DNA from: Prosapia bicincta
Taxonomy: Eukaryota; Arthropoda; Insecta; Hemiptera; Cercopidae
DNA length: 64,000 bases
Assembly: GCA_036971475.1 (NCBI GenBank)
Contig: JBAIZL010000001.1
Coordinates: 99,228,850 to 99,292,849, forward strand
Direction of reading: 5' to 3'
Shown here in pieces: positions 33,381 to 43,042 of this stretch. The notes beneath the pieces are model-generated. The model made no database searches and was not told the origin of the DNA. It saw nothing but the letters and a program-made list of their open reading frames with translations. A program made the position numbers and the translations under genes. Numbering within the stretch: the first letter of the stretch is position 1; each line of letters starts with the position of its first letter.

Positions 33381-34838
33381 ATGGCGACAAGACAGAGAAA
33401 AGACACAGAACCATCTGAAATGATGGAGTTTTTTAAAAAAATGATGGAGGAACAAAAACAGGAGAGATTAAAAGAGATGGAGGAACAAAAACAGGAAAGA
33501 TTAAAAGAGATGGAGGAACAAAAACAGGAAAGATTAAAAGAGATGGAAGAACAGAAACAAGGGAGAATAAAGGAACAAGAAGAATTAGTAAAAAAGATAG
33601 AGGAACAAAAACAGGAAAGATTAAAAGAGATGGAGGAACAGAAACAAGGGAGAATAAAGGAACAAGAAGAATTAGTAAAAATGATAGAGGAACAAAGAAA
33701 GAAAGAAAGAGAGGAGGAAAAAGTAGAAAGAAAGAAAGAAAGAGAGGAGGATAAACAAGAAATTAAGAATCTTTGGGAAATCATGAATAAGAGGATAGAG
33801 GAAATAAATGAAGGAATTACAAGAAAGAATGAGGAAATGGGAAATAAAATCCAAGAAACTATAGAAAAGATGTATAACTTAGAGGTAACAGTCAGTGAAA
33901 ATAAACAGACTGTAGAAACAGTTAAGGGAGAAGTCAAAAAAGTAGAAAGAAGGGTACAAGTAGTTGAGAATAAGATAAAGAATATGGGAGAAGGGATAAA
34001 TATAGCTACCTTGTTTAAATCAAGGATGTTTGAGATGGGTGATAATGGAGACAAAAGCAAGAAGGAATTCTACGGTAGGGAAGATGAAGACCCTATTGAT
34101 TTCATTAAACACCTAGAAGGTATAATGTCCGAAATTGATCCTGACATGGAGGAAGGACAAAAAAGGAAAATAATGGAGAGACATCTTAAAGGACCAGCAC
34201 AAGAATGGTGGTTGGCCATGAATATGGAGGAGGAAAATTATGATGAAGTTAAGGAGAGATTCTTTAGCCACTTTTGGGGATCTCATGCACAAGAGAGAAT
34301 TCGAGGAAGAATCGAAAATGGAAAATATGAATACCATCGAGGCACAAACAACATGGTAAATTATTTCTTAAAAATGGTGAACACGGCGAGACACCTAACC
34401 CCGCCATACAATCAGGCGGAGTTAATTATGAAGATTATGAAGCATTATGGGAACAGAATGTATATAGGATGTTCCGGGATGGCGGCTACTGACATAGAGG
34501 AGGCGGTAAAATACATCCGAAGGAACATGGAGCAGGAGGCTACCAGGAACCGGACTCAGCCTAGGACTGAGGAACGGGAACCTGAAAGGAGAGGGTTTAC
34601 ACACCAAATGAGAAACCCCGGATACAAGGGAAATTGGAGGCAAGAGCCTTACCCGGTAGAAGGGAGAGGAAACGGGAGACAGGGGCCCTACCAAAGAGAG
34701 GGACCAAGAAATAGGCCGCAAAATCAGTGGCAACAACAAAGGCCAGAGTACAGGCCACAAAACCAAACGGAAGAAGGCCCACAGACAAAAGAAAAGAGAC
34801 CTCAAAATCCAGGGCCAAGTGGTCAATCAAAAAACTAA
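33381..34838 (+). CDS. Gag protein of the gypsy-type element
   Basis: 485 residues. Residues about 10-115 are a highly charged coiled coil built from near-exact 11-residue repeats of the form KEMEEQKQERL (33-nt DNA repeats), continuing as coiled coil to about 210. Residues about 225-395 form the Gag capsid-like region, with YGREDEDPIDFI, a conserved-looking EWW near 275 and a F...F pattern, as in Ty3/gypsy Gag (Retrotrans_gag-like). The C-terminus (about 400-485) is rich in Arg, Gly, Gln and Pro and has no CCHC zinc knuckle, so nucleic-acid binding probably relies on the RG-rich tail. The last codons TCA AAA AAC TAA contain a -1 slippery heptamer. The ATG follows 'aag' in the context 'aagATGG'. 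Confidence 0.85.
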   Translation: MATRQRKDTEPSEMMEFFKKMMEEQKQERLKEMEEQKQERLKEMEEQKQERLKEMEEQKQGRIKEQEELVKKIEEQKQERLKEMEEQKQGRIKEQEELVKMIEEQRKKEREEEKVERKKEREEDKQEIKNLWEIMNKRIEEINEGITRKNEEMGNKIQETIEKMYNLEVTVSENKQTVETVKGEVKKVERRVQVVENKIKNMGEGINIATLFKSRMFEMGDNGDKSKKEFYGREDEDPIDFIKHLEGIMSEIDPDMEEGQKRKIMERHLKGPAQEWWLAMNMEEENYDEVKERFFSHFWGSHAQERIRGRIENGKYEYHRGTNNMVNYFLKMVNTARHLTPPYNQAELIMKIMKHYGNRMYIGCSGMAATDIEEAVKYIRRNMEQEATRNRTQPRTEEREPERRGFTHQMRNPGYKGNWRQEPYPVEGRGNGRQGPYQREGPRNRPQNQWQQQRPEYRPQNQTEEGPQTKEKRPQNPGPSGQSKN

Positions 34839-34892
34839 ATGAGAGGATCCCTAATGGTAGGAAGGAAAAGAGGAGACAACCATTAGAGATCC
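34829..34892 (+). promoter_or_regulatory. Programmed -1 ribosomal frameshift signal (gag to pro)
   Basis: The slippery heptamer A AAA AAC (34829-34835) is in the gag frame, with the stop TAA next. A stem-loop starts 9 nt later: GGATC-C-CTAATGGT (34845-34858) pairs with ACCATTAG-A-GATCC (34879-34892), 13 base pairs around one C/A mismatch, with a 20-nt loop. Slipping back one base continues as K-K-L-N-E-R-I, which is the second frame. Heptamer, spacing and stem all fit the retroviral rule. Confidence 0.85.
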
Positions 34893-36343
34893 AACAACAA
34901 ACAAAATATAGGAAATATTACCCGGAGAAACAGGGAACAGTAAATAAAGGAAAGGCGGAAGACCTAAAGAACAAAAATAAAAAAACAATACAACAGGAAA
35001 ATAACAATGAAGTACACCAAAATCAAGAGCGTAGAGTTGGTGGACTATCTCTTGATATTCGTGCTGAATTGTTAGAAGAGGACAAGGAGATTGGCGAAGG
35101 TAACCAGAAGAAAGAAACATGCCCTGTAATTGACTGTGAGGTAGAAGGGCACTCTATAGAGGTAGAGATTGACACGGGTGCAGACGTGTCAGTCATTCAA
35201 GAAAAGGCTTACAACAACCTCAAGTTGCATGGGCTTAAGTTCCTGGAACTACCCATCAACAATGTGGGAGTTGTAACAGCCATTAAGACTGCACAAATAA
35301 AGGTTACCCGGCAATGCTTAATTCCCTTAACAATTAAAGGCATAAAAGTGGACTGCATCTTCATAGTGGTCTCCAAACTTCGGTCGGAGATGATTATGGG
35401 GTGCAACACACTGTATGACCTAAAGGCACGGATAAACATGGATAGACGCTTTGTGACATTCGAAATAGAAGGGGAAATGGTGTACCAGGACTTTAAAAGT
35501 AAAATACAAAAGATAGAGGAAAATGAAGAAGTCCGAAAAATATGCAAGATAACCCAGGAAAAAGAAGATGCATCAACAATAGGGCATCAAAGCAAAAAGG
35601 AGGGGTTAATGCGACAGTGCGAGAAGCAGGGGCACTGCCGAATGAATGAAGGAGGAAATGGACAAGAAACAAGTAAAGGGGAAATCTTAAATATAACGAA
35701 CGAATTTCAAAGAAAAATAAAAAATGAAACAGAGGAAAAATTAAACAAAAACAAAAAATTAAAAAACAAAAATGAAAATATAATAAATAAGGAAATAAAT
35801 TTAAGACCTGAGGGAGTCAAAACAGGAGATAAAGAGACAAAGGACATGGAAAGAAGAGCTGCAGCTGAGATTAAGAGCAAACCAAAATATAAACAAGGTA
35901 AGGCCGAAATAGTGCCAAAAAGGGGAAATAATGTGAGTGGAAAAATAATAAATAAGAAAATAAATATAAATAAAAGTATAAACGTCGCGTCGAAACAATT
36001 AAAAGGGGGGAACAACGAGGTTAAAATGAATAACCAACAAGTAGCTCGGAAGCCCATGACTAAGACTTTAGATTCTGGAGAGATAACCCAAAGGAAAGAA
36101 ATTAAAATTAAAGAAAGAAAAAAGAAAAACTCATTTACTAGTTCAAGAGTTCGAAAGTCAATTAAAATGAGAGCCAATCCAAATACGAGAAGAACCTTCA
36201 TTTCATTACAAGTCAAAAACAGAAAAATAAAAGGTAGATTTAAGGAGAATAAGGGAAAGTTAAGAAATTGGAAAAGGAGAAAGAAGAAAAAGAAAGATAA
36301 AGCTGGACGGATAATAAGAAAATATTTGAAGAATAAAGGATAA
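34836..36343 (+). CDS. Protease frame of the gypsy-type element (Gag-Pro fusion, no polymerase)
   Basis: This frame is open from at least 34727 and overlaps gag by 112 nt in the -1 frame; translation probably enters by frameshifting at 34829-34835, not at its own ATG. A charged linker leads to an aspartic protease: a hydrophobic strand, then EIDTGADVSVI (active-site DTG encoded near 35171), and later MIMGCNTLYDL, which matches the conserved I-I/L-G-x-D/N region. Intact relatives continue into reverse transcriptase. Here, after a short Glu/Lys-rich stretch, the protein becomes a long Lys/Asn-rich low-complexity tail ending in basic clusters. No RT, RNase H or integrase motif is visible. The tail may derive from degenerate or foreign sequence. 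The product would process Gag only. Confidence 0.8.
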
Positions 36344-36944
36344 TAAGGCAAGGAAAATAAAAAATGATCCATCAGTGACATAGGGAGTAACGGTTAAGTA
36401 ATAAAAATAAAAATGTAAAATAAATCTAAGTAGTAGATTAAAGCAGTAACATAATCCAAATACATAGGACAAATAATATAAAATCAGTATTAAATGTGAA
36501 AGAAAAAGCCATATGTTAAATGAACGGGATTCATTGAATTTATTAAAGTAAAGGTTGTGTTAAACAACAATGAATGTGTAAAATAAGGATTACAATATAC
36601 AATATTGTATAGTTAATATAAAATTGAAATAAGATTAAATAAAAAAGAATGTGACTAAGGACAGGAGTAATAAATGAGTAAATAGCATGTGAAGTGACTA
36701 ATGTGACAATGATATATAGGCCTATGAGTGAAAGGGACAGGAGAGTAAATTGTGAACTTTAGTAAAATTAATTAAGTTATGAAGATGAATAGGAATAGTA
36801 GATTAATGAAAGGAATATGAAAATTTTAATATAAACTAGTATAAGTGTTAATGTTACTTTTCACAAATATGTTATTAATTATGTTTATCTGTTTCAAGGG
36901 AGAGAAGGACCAAAATTTTCATATATTTAAAAAGGGGGGAATTT
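36344..36944 (+). other. A-rich 3' internal region with polypurine tract
   Basis: Non-coding and A-rich, with no envelope or polymerase remnants. The polypurine tract aaaaagggggga (36929-36940) is followed by four bases and the 3' LTR. Confidence 0.8.
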
Positions 36945-38963
36945 TGCAGCGGCCAGAATGTCCGATGCAAAGAATCTGGGTAATTGTACAGAATACCAGA
37001 ATCAAACCTAACCGGGTTAAATAATTGACTAAATTTATATATATAAAAATTTTTAAAACATTATAATAATAATAATATTAAAACTAGGGTAAATAATAGT
37101 AAAATGAAGAAAATTAGAAATAACTTTAGACTTAAAAAACATAAATTATAAGCAATAAGAAAAATTATCACTTCAAAGTGGATAGCCTAAATTATGTAAA
37201 CAAAAAAAGACGGTAATTGTGTAGTATAACAAACTAGGCCTAGATGCCGGCTATTAAAATAATTGTACTTAAAAATAATCAGGAATAAAGAATGTAAATT
37301 AAGATGTGAGGAAAGTAAATTAGGCCTAGCTAGGGAAAATAGTATTTATGTAAAAGTAAAGATTAAATGTTAAAGTGTAATAGCCTAAGAAATTAGGTTA
37401 TAATAGAAGAAGTCATATTTGATTTCGGAAAAATCCGCTTAGGGCATTGATTATAAATCTTGTCACTACGAAACGAAAGCGCTACAGTCGAACTTTGGAT
37501 TAAGAATGTTAAAAAGTTAATTAAATTAAATGAGAAGAAATAAAGTCAAATATGTTATTAAATAAAAGGTAAAAATGCAAAGGACACATCAGAATACAGA
37601 AACGCCTTTTATAAAAAGGGAAACTAATCTTAGTTCAGAATTTCCGAACAAACAAAGTCAATTGCCATGGCAACGGCTTTCTGATTGGTCAAAAGTTGAA
37701 AAATGGATACTGGGACGTGGGAAGTTTGAAATTGGAGAAGACGGGCCTCACAAAAGGCACGCTATCCAGAATGAGAATGCATTAGGCTCTCAAAGCGAGC
37801 AGACGTGTTGTTGTACCATGCGATCAAGACAAGAAAAAATGTGCTAAAAACAGAGTAAAAAGTGCTACGATGTGATCAGGGGAAGGAAGATATATATGAG
37901 CAAGGGCTCATATATACCCAGAACAAAATTTCGACCACCAAAATGCAAAATTAAAGAAAATAAGAAGATTGACCGAAATTATGGAGAGACGCCTACCTAC
38001 CAAGACCCTTGAAGCTGTAACAGGACCGACAGATGACAACATTAATGAAGATAAAAAGATTTCTACAGTACAAGGTTATATAATCAATTTAATTATTCTT
38101 TTTTAAATAACATTTTACTTCAAATTATATTAACTTAATTTCAAAATTAAATAAGATGGGAATAACCTAAGGGACTGATTAGTCAACTCTCTTAGGTTAC
38201 CCAAATTTAAGTAATAAAGATTCAAAATTGACTTTCCATTCCCATCGCTGTGGGAATGTATGGATTAAGTATAAAGATGTATATCTTATATGGCTTTTTC
38301 TAAGTGAATTTCTAATGAATAACTTCCAAAGAAGTTAATTGTTCAAGGCCTAGCCTAAAGGCATTACATAGTAATATTAAGTGTTTGAAAAAGAATCAGA
38401 TTTTAAAATATGTTAAATTTAACTCTACTAATCAAAATTATATACAAAATTAATTATGGTAACTTTGATAATTTAAATTATATGTAAAATTAATGATAAT
38501 AAGAAAATTTAAAAACAGAAGGAGATAATAATGTTTAGTTAAATGGCAAGTTGTATGAAATTTTGAAAAAATAATTAGTCAAGAAAATCCTGTGAAATTA
38601 AATAAAAACAATAATAATTAATTTGAACCTTGGAACAAATAAATAAAAATGTATATTTTCCAATTAGCTGTGTTTTCATTCTAGATAAGATAAGTTCACT
38701 AGGTATCCAGGTATAGTCTTTAAATCACAAGTGTCTCTCAAAGATTCCACTACCCGAAAAGGAGCTTGAACAGGGCTTATCGGAGGCTAATTGGTTTTAT
38801 CAAAAATTCAGGGGTTGGTTCCTCTGAGAGGTTTATTCCTTGAGGCACAGGTCTATGAAATTAGGTTCGTAGTCAATGGATAAACCATTACTTTCTTACT
38901 GACTTAGCAATTGAGGAAGAGAAATAAACAACGGCAAAGGTTATAAAAAGTAAGTCGGTAAGA
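36945..38963 (+). repeat. 3' LTR of the gypsy-type element (2019 bp)
   Basis: Matches 30863-32881 with three visible substitutions. It carries the same X-box-like palindrome (37662-37673), CCAAT-like site (37683) and 90-codon frame. It is followed by TTAG (38964-38967), the right target duplication. Its promoter could drive transcription into 3' flanking DNA. Confidence 0.93.
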
Positions 38964-38967
38964 TTAG

Positions 38968-40189
38968 GAATTCTTAATTAATCACTTTAACAATAGTTTA
39001 TGACTATCCCAAATTTAAAATTTGTAAATTTGTGAAAACTTACTGAGACAGAACGTTTTCGATCGCTATGTGGCAATCGTCATCAGTGTCTTCTCAGAGA
39101 AAGTGAAAAAAATATTGTTATGACAATCGAGTTTTATTGTGATAATTTCATCATTTTTTTAATAGTTGCTCAAATCACTAAAAAAAGAGAGTATAGTGTA
39201 CTGATTCTTTTGTAACGGAAAGAGATTGGTTCTTTTTAGCTTTTCTCCCCCATGGACGCTGGCACACGAAAAATTATTGGGATACCTATAAACAGCAGAT
39301 TAAAAATTTAAATATGACATAAGGCAACATAGTTAAAGAATAATAAAGAATTTCCTTAGAAGAAAATTATGGAAAAACAATATAGATTAGGTTATTGTTA
39401 CCCGTGTGACCTAAAGAAATTTTCATTGTGTGACTCAAAGCACAGCGTTATAAAACAAATTAAAGAATATAAGTTAATAAATGATTTTAAAAGTAAAATG
39501 CACTCTCATGAAGTTTCCTTTTTGAAAAAAACGATTAAATAAAATTATATATATATATATAGGTTATCATAAATATTTCATGGGGTAGGACAGGCCACAG
39601 AAGAACTGAAATATTTCGTAAATGTAAAGTATTAAAGAGCTTTCGTCTTTGTACAGGTAGTAGGTAGACACCTCTCACAATCCCGGCTGAGAACATGTGT
39701 ACTTCAGGTACTCGATTATGCCCACGCTTTTCCACGCTTTCTCCTATTACCAGCACCAGGGGATCCTTACGTCCATGCCTGGTGCTATCTAACTTCATAT
39801 CCTTTTTCTTTATCCTTTTTTTATAAGAAAGTGTGAGGGTGAGTGATCGTGACAGTGAGCAGGTGTATTCAGATGTCCTACACACGTGACACCACATTTT
39901 CAGGGATTATTTCCTGTATCGTCTGAACGTTGTTTTATCACCTTACTTTAATCACGTGTTTGATCACCTTAAACAGTTTTTATTAGTGACTGGTTTCATA
40001 TGACTGGGATATGGTTTTGTTTAACTAATAGTAGAAATATTTAAAAAAATGGACTAAAGAAACAAATCCTATTTGTATATAAAAACAATACTTAACTTTA
40101 CAATAAACAGTCTCCATCAACAATAGTTTAATACAACAAATACTCTATAATAAAGAAAATAACATTTGTGAAATTAACATAACCTTATG

Positions 40190-40190
<1 letters not shown>
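38968..40190. other. Non-coding stretch with one hammerhead-like cassette
   Basis: The - strand at 39086-39054 reads CTGATGA, one base, GATTGC, a 6-base loop, GCGATC, then GAAAACG. This is the same architecture as in the 13139-13498 palindrome, but here not in an inverted repeat. A 120-codon - strand frame (39535-39897) has no recognisable motif. The rest is AT-rich. Confidence 0.5.
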
Positions 40191-40191
<1 letters not shown>

Positions 40192-40229
<38 letters not shown>

Positions 40230-40310
40230 TTTTAGTCGACTGAGGATGACAACAAATTAGTCGTTGAAACGCCTATGAAATAAAAAATTATATATTTGTG
40301 AGTTCTACCA
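40192..40310 (+). repeat. (TA)n-T(n) tract followed by a CTGAGGA...GAAACG cassette
   Basis: About 28 bp of TA and 13 T residues precede CTGAGGA-T-GAC...GTC..GAAACG (40240-40271). The cassette has the stem AUGAC/GUCGU (one G-U pair). It differs from a hammerhead core at one position (CTGAGGA instead of CTGATGA). The pairing of (TA)n with the cassette matches the foldback elements further on. Confidence 0.5.
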
Positions 40311-41644
40311 TATTTTTAATCTTTAATTATAAGTAATATTCTGTTTCAAATGATTAGATTTTATTTTAATATTTGACTAATAAGCTCTCATTAGATTTAT
40401 AATACGTTAATTCTTCTTCACTCAATTATATTATTCTGTCTGCAAGCTGGATATCACGCTGACATCATCACTCATCCGTTCTGTAGGAGTGCGAAACTAC
40501 CCATTAGTCATTTTATAAGCATGCTTGAAAAGCCCATTTAAATTCTCCTTTAACGAGTTCTACTTCCACGAGTAATACAGCCCATTGTTGAGACGTGTCC
40601 TATGTACAACATTCTAAGGGATTTTTTCTTGCATAATATCTAGGCTTTTGAGCCGACTTGCATGTTCAGCATAAGAACTTAATCCTAAAGCTTCTGGACG
40701 AATGTCAGTTCAATTGTGTACGTTGAGGTGGGGTTGTTCGTTTTTTGAACATGTTTTAAGGTGTCCGACTCAAGTATCCTAAAATTAAAGAATTTTTGTT
40801 GTTGGTATAGGTTATCAAATTAACAGAGGTGTTTGAAATTTATTATTTTATCACACTGATGAAATTGTTCAGAATAAAAAGACGGTTTTTTTCCAGTTAA
40901 GAATAGTGGTTTATTAGAACGATGTTTGTACACCTAATTTGCCGTCCTCTTCAAGTCATTATTAAACTTATGCCCATTTAACTGTTCCTGTCAATAATAC
41001 CATGATTAGCTACATTGTCGAGTTTTTTCTTTAAGCCTTAAATTTAATAATGATTTGAAATTAAAAATTAGTTCTAAAAACGTTGTCATATATATTAATT
41101 CTTTAATCATTAAAACAAACCCCGTTTTATTCAATTCCTTCTATTAGTTCACACTCTCCATATGTATATCTTGTTATAAAATTACGATCTTGATCAAATT
41201 TTCAATTGTTATTAAAATAATTTTCCTCCATCCACTCAAGTTCCAATACACTTTTTTGAAACTTGTAATGGATGACCCTTGGTGTTAGTACTTTGTTTTC
41301 AATATTAATTCAATAATTGAAGTTAACTAATTAATTTTAGTTTTATTTAACGTAAAAAACGTTTTGCAAAAGAGACCAGGTATGCAATATATTTACTCCG
41401 TCAAATTAAAAAAGATTTAAAATAAGTGATAACATATGATTTTATAAAACAGATGATATTATGTTATAGCCTTTGTGGTAGAACAGCTGTTTTAACCTAT
41501 AGGCTATGTTACTTTATTTATAATAATTATAATTACTTAAGAAAAGTAACTAAAATAATAATTTTGTTTGTTGACCTAAGTAGGAATTGACTTTAAAAAT
41601 GTTTTGTTTATATTACTTGTTCTAAAAAGTTATTTCAAATTATT
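40311..41644. other. AT-rich non-coding stretch
   Basis: No supportable gene, array or transposon. Confidence 0.5.
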
Positions 41645-42011
41645 TACTATATACATATATATATATATATATATTAGGCATGGTGATATGTTTTCTTGTA
41701 ATGTAGTTAATAAATTAAAAATATTTCGAAAACAAGAATGAATATATTTATTCAAAGCTTTTCGCCGATAAAATAGTATCAGCATCTTCAGGAAAATAAT
41801 TATCTAATAAAATATTTTTACAAAATTAAGTCATATGAGCTACAAAACGACCATATGTTTATAAGTATTGAATAAGAATAAGAATACTTATAAACATATG
41901 ATCGTTTGTAGCACATATGATTTAAAGATTGTAAAAATATTTTATTAGATAATTATTTTCGTGAAGTATTCCTATTAAAAGTATTCTTGTTTTTGAAATA
42001 TTTTTAATTTA

Positions 42012-42065
<54 letters not shown>

Positions 42066-42080
42066 ATGTATGTATATATA
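41645..42080. mobile_element. Foldback element between two (TA)n tracts
   Basis: The left arm (about 41675-41870) and right arm (about 41877-42017) are reverse complements around a 6-bp centre. The arms are bounded by (TA)n at 41650-41674 and 42018-42080. The left arm carries the CTGAAGA-T-GCTGAT...ATCGGC-GAAAAG cassette on the - strand (41791-41757). In the right arm the matching ~45 bp is deleted, leaving 'cgtgaagtattcctattaaa'. The same arm sequence recurs at 58352-58792 and 58965-59093. Confidence 0.8.
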
Positions 42081-42930
42081 CTAGCACCAGGTGGCGGAAT
42101 CTCCAGCACTCGTTTAAAATTGCCACTTTATATGTTAAGTTAATACATTTTAAAACAACTAATAACTGATAATGAGAATTCAAAGTTATATTTCTAGTTC
42201 GGAGGGGAATTCAAAGTTATAATATCGTATTATTTATTAAATAAACGTTTAACTGAAATTATACTCTCTGTGTGCATTTCATATGGGACTTGTATACTTT
42301 CACTGAATTTTTGAAAATTTTAGCTTTTAAAATAAACATTTTGCAAAATACTTTCTTAGTTGTTCGTCTATGATATGAATGAAATGTACCCTAAAAGTTT
42401 CAAGTCTCCATCTTTTATAGTTTCGACTCACCGTTGATTCTCAGTCAGTCACTTAAGACAACGAATCTAATGCACAATGATTTATTCTATTTTTGTCGCA
42501 TTTTTGACTAGTTCACTTATCAAACCTAAAACATTTTCTGAAATTTCAATGTCGCATGGAAAAACTCAATTTTGCAATGGAATTAGGCTATAAACATGGC
42601 AGAGCTGTATAAGCTAAGCTGTAGCATATATATACTCGTATGTAGGATCCTTTTGGGCAGCACAACGACTCTATTATATAACCCTAATATTAACTTCCGC
42701 GGCTAGAGTCAACTTGAGGCCTGAAGAAACAACTAGAAATTCATTGGGGTTACCTTGGATTAAACCTGGCGTTTATAAAAAGGTCACACTCTCGTTCAGC
42801 TTAGGAATGAGTTTAACTTATAAATTGTGACTTGGAGTATTCGTTTACACGTGTCGGTTACAGTTAATTAAAATTAGAACAAGATGTTTGTAATAATTTT
42901 CTATTAAATCTTACATGTTTGTTTTAACAG
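42081..42930. other. 5' flank of the coding exon (intron or proximal promoter)
   Basis: Mostly AT-rich. TATAAAAA near 42775 followed by TCAG about 23 bp later could be a core promoter, though the spacing is shorter than usual. A pyrimidine-rich tract and TTTTAACAG (42922-42930) make a good acceptor directly before the exon. Confidence 0.4.
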
Positions 42931-43042
42931 GATGACAAGTGTAGGATAAAGATGTGCTGAAGGTGTTGGGCGTCGTCGACAACATGCCGGGGTTCGGCGC
43001 TTTCAACGTCCTTAAGGACAAGGCGGCCGGTCTCTTCGGCGG
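42931..43042 (+). CDS. First coding exon of an unidentified host gene
   Basis: A 112-bp island with an abrupt rise in GC and CpG, bounded by an acceptor (TTTTAACAG) and a donor (GGCGG/GTGAGT). Two tiny upstream frames (ATGACA...TAA and ATGTGCTGA) precede ATG at 42984 in the good context GACAACATG. The coding part is 19 codons plus two bases: M-P-G-F-G-A-F-N-V-L-K-D-K-A-A-G-L-F-G-G, G/C-biased at third positions unlike the surroundings. The short N-terminus looks amphipathic, with hydrophobic residues spaced by small and lysine residues; it is not a signal peptide. I do not recognise the gene. The downstream exon must start with a phase-2 completion; none was found before 64000. Confidence 0.7.

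Larger units (their letters stand above)
30863..38963 (+). mobile_element. Ty3/gypsy-type LTR retrotransposon encoding only gag and protease
   Basis: An 8101-bp element with 2019-bp direct LTRs, a 4-bp TTAG duplication, a tRNA-Lys-like primer binding site at 32888 and a polypurine tract (aaaaagggggga, 36929-36940). It has gag (33381-34838) and a protease-bearing second frame reached by a -1 frameshift (to 36343). No reverse transcriptase, RNase H or integrase is present; the ~600 bp after the second frame are A-rich and non-coding. The two LTRs differ at three sites I can see (near 31197, 31381 and 31382), so insertion was recent. It is therefore a non-autonomous element, presumably driven by an intact relative. 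The right LTR ends in GA instead of the usual CA. Confidence 0.93.

Noticed and set aside
33362..34060. 232-codon - strand frame and other - strand frames opposite gag and pro
   Set aside because: Antisense shadows of the A/G-rich Gag and protease frames; Ser/Phe/Leu-rich with no motif.
39535..39897. 120-codon - strand frame
   Set aside because: No recognisable motif; ends in a (TA)n-encoded Ile/Tyr run. Could be an old remnant but not supportable.
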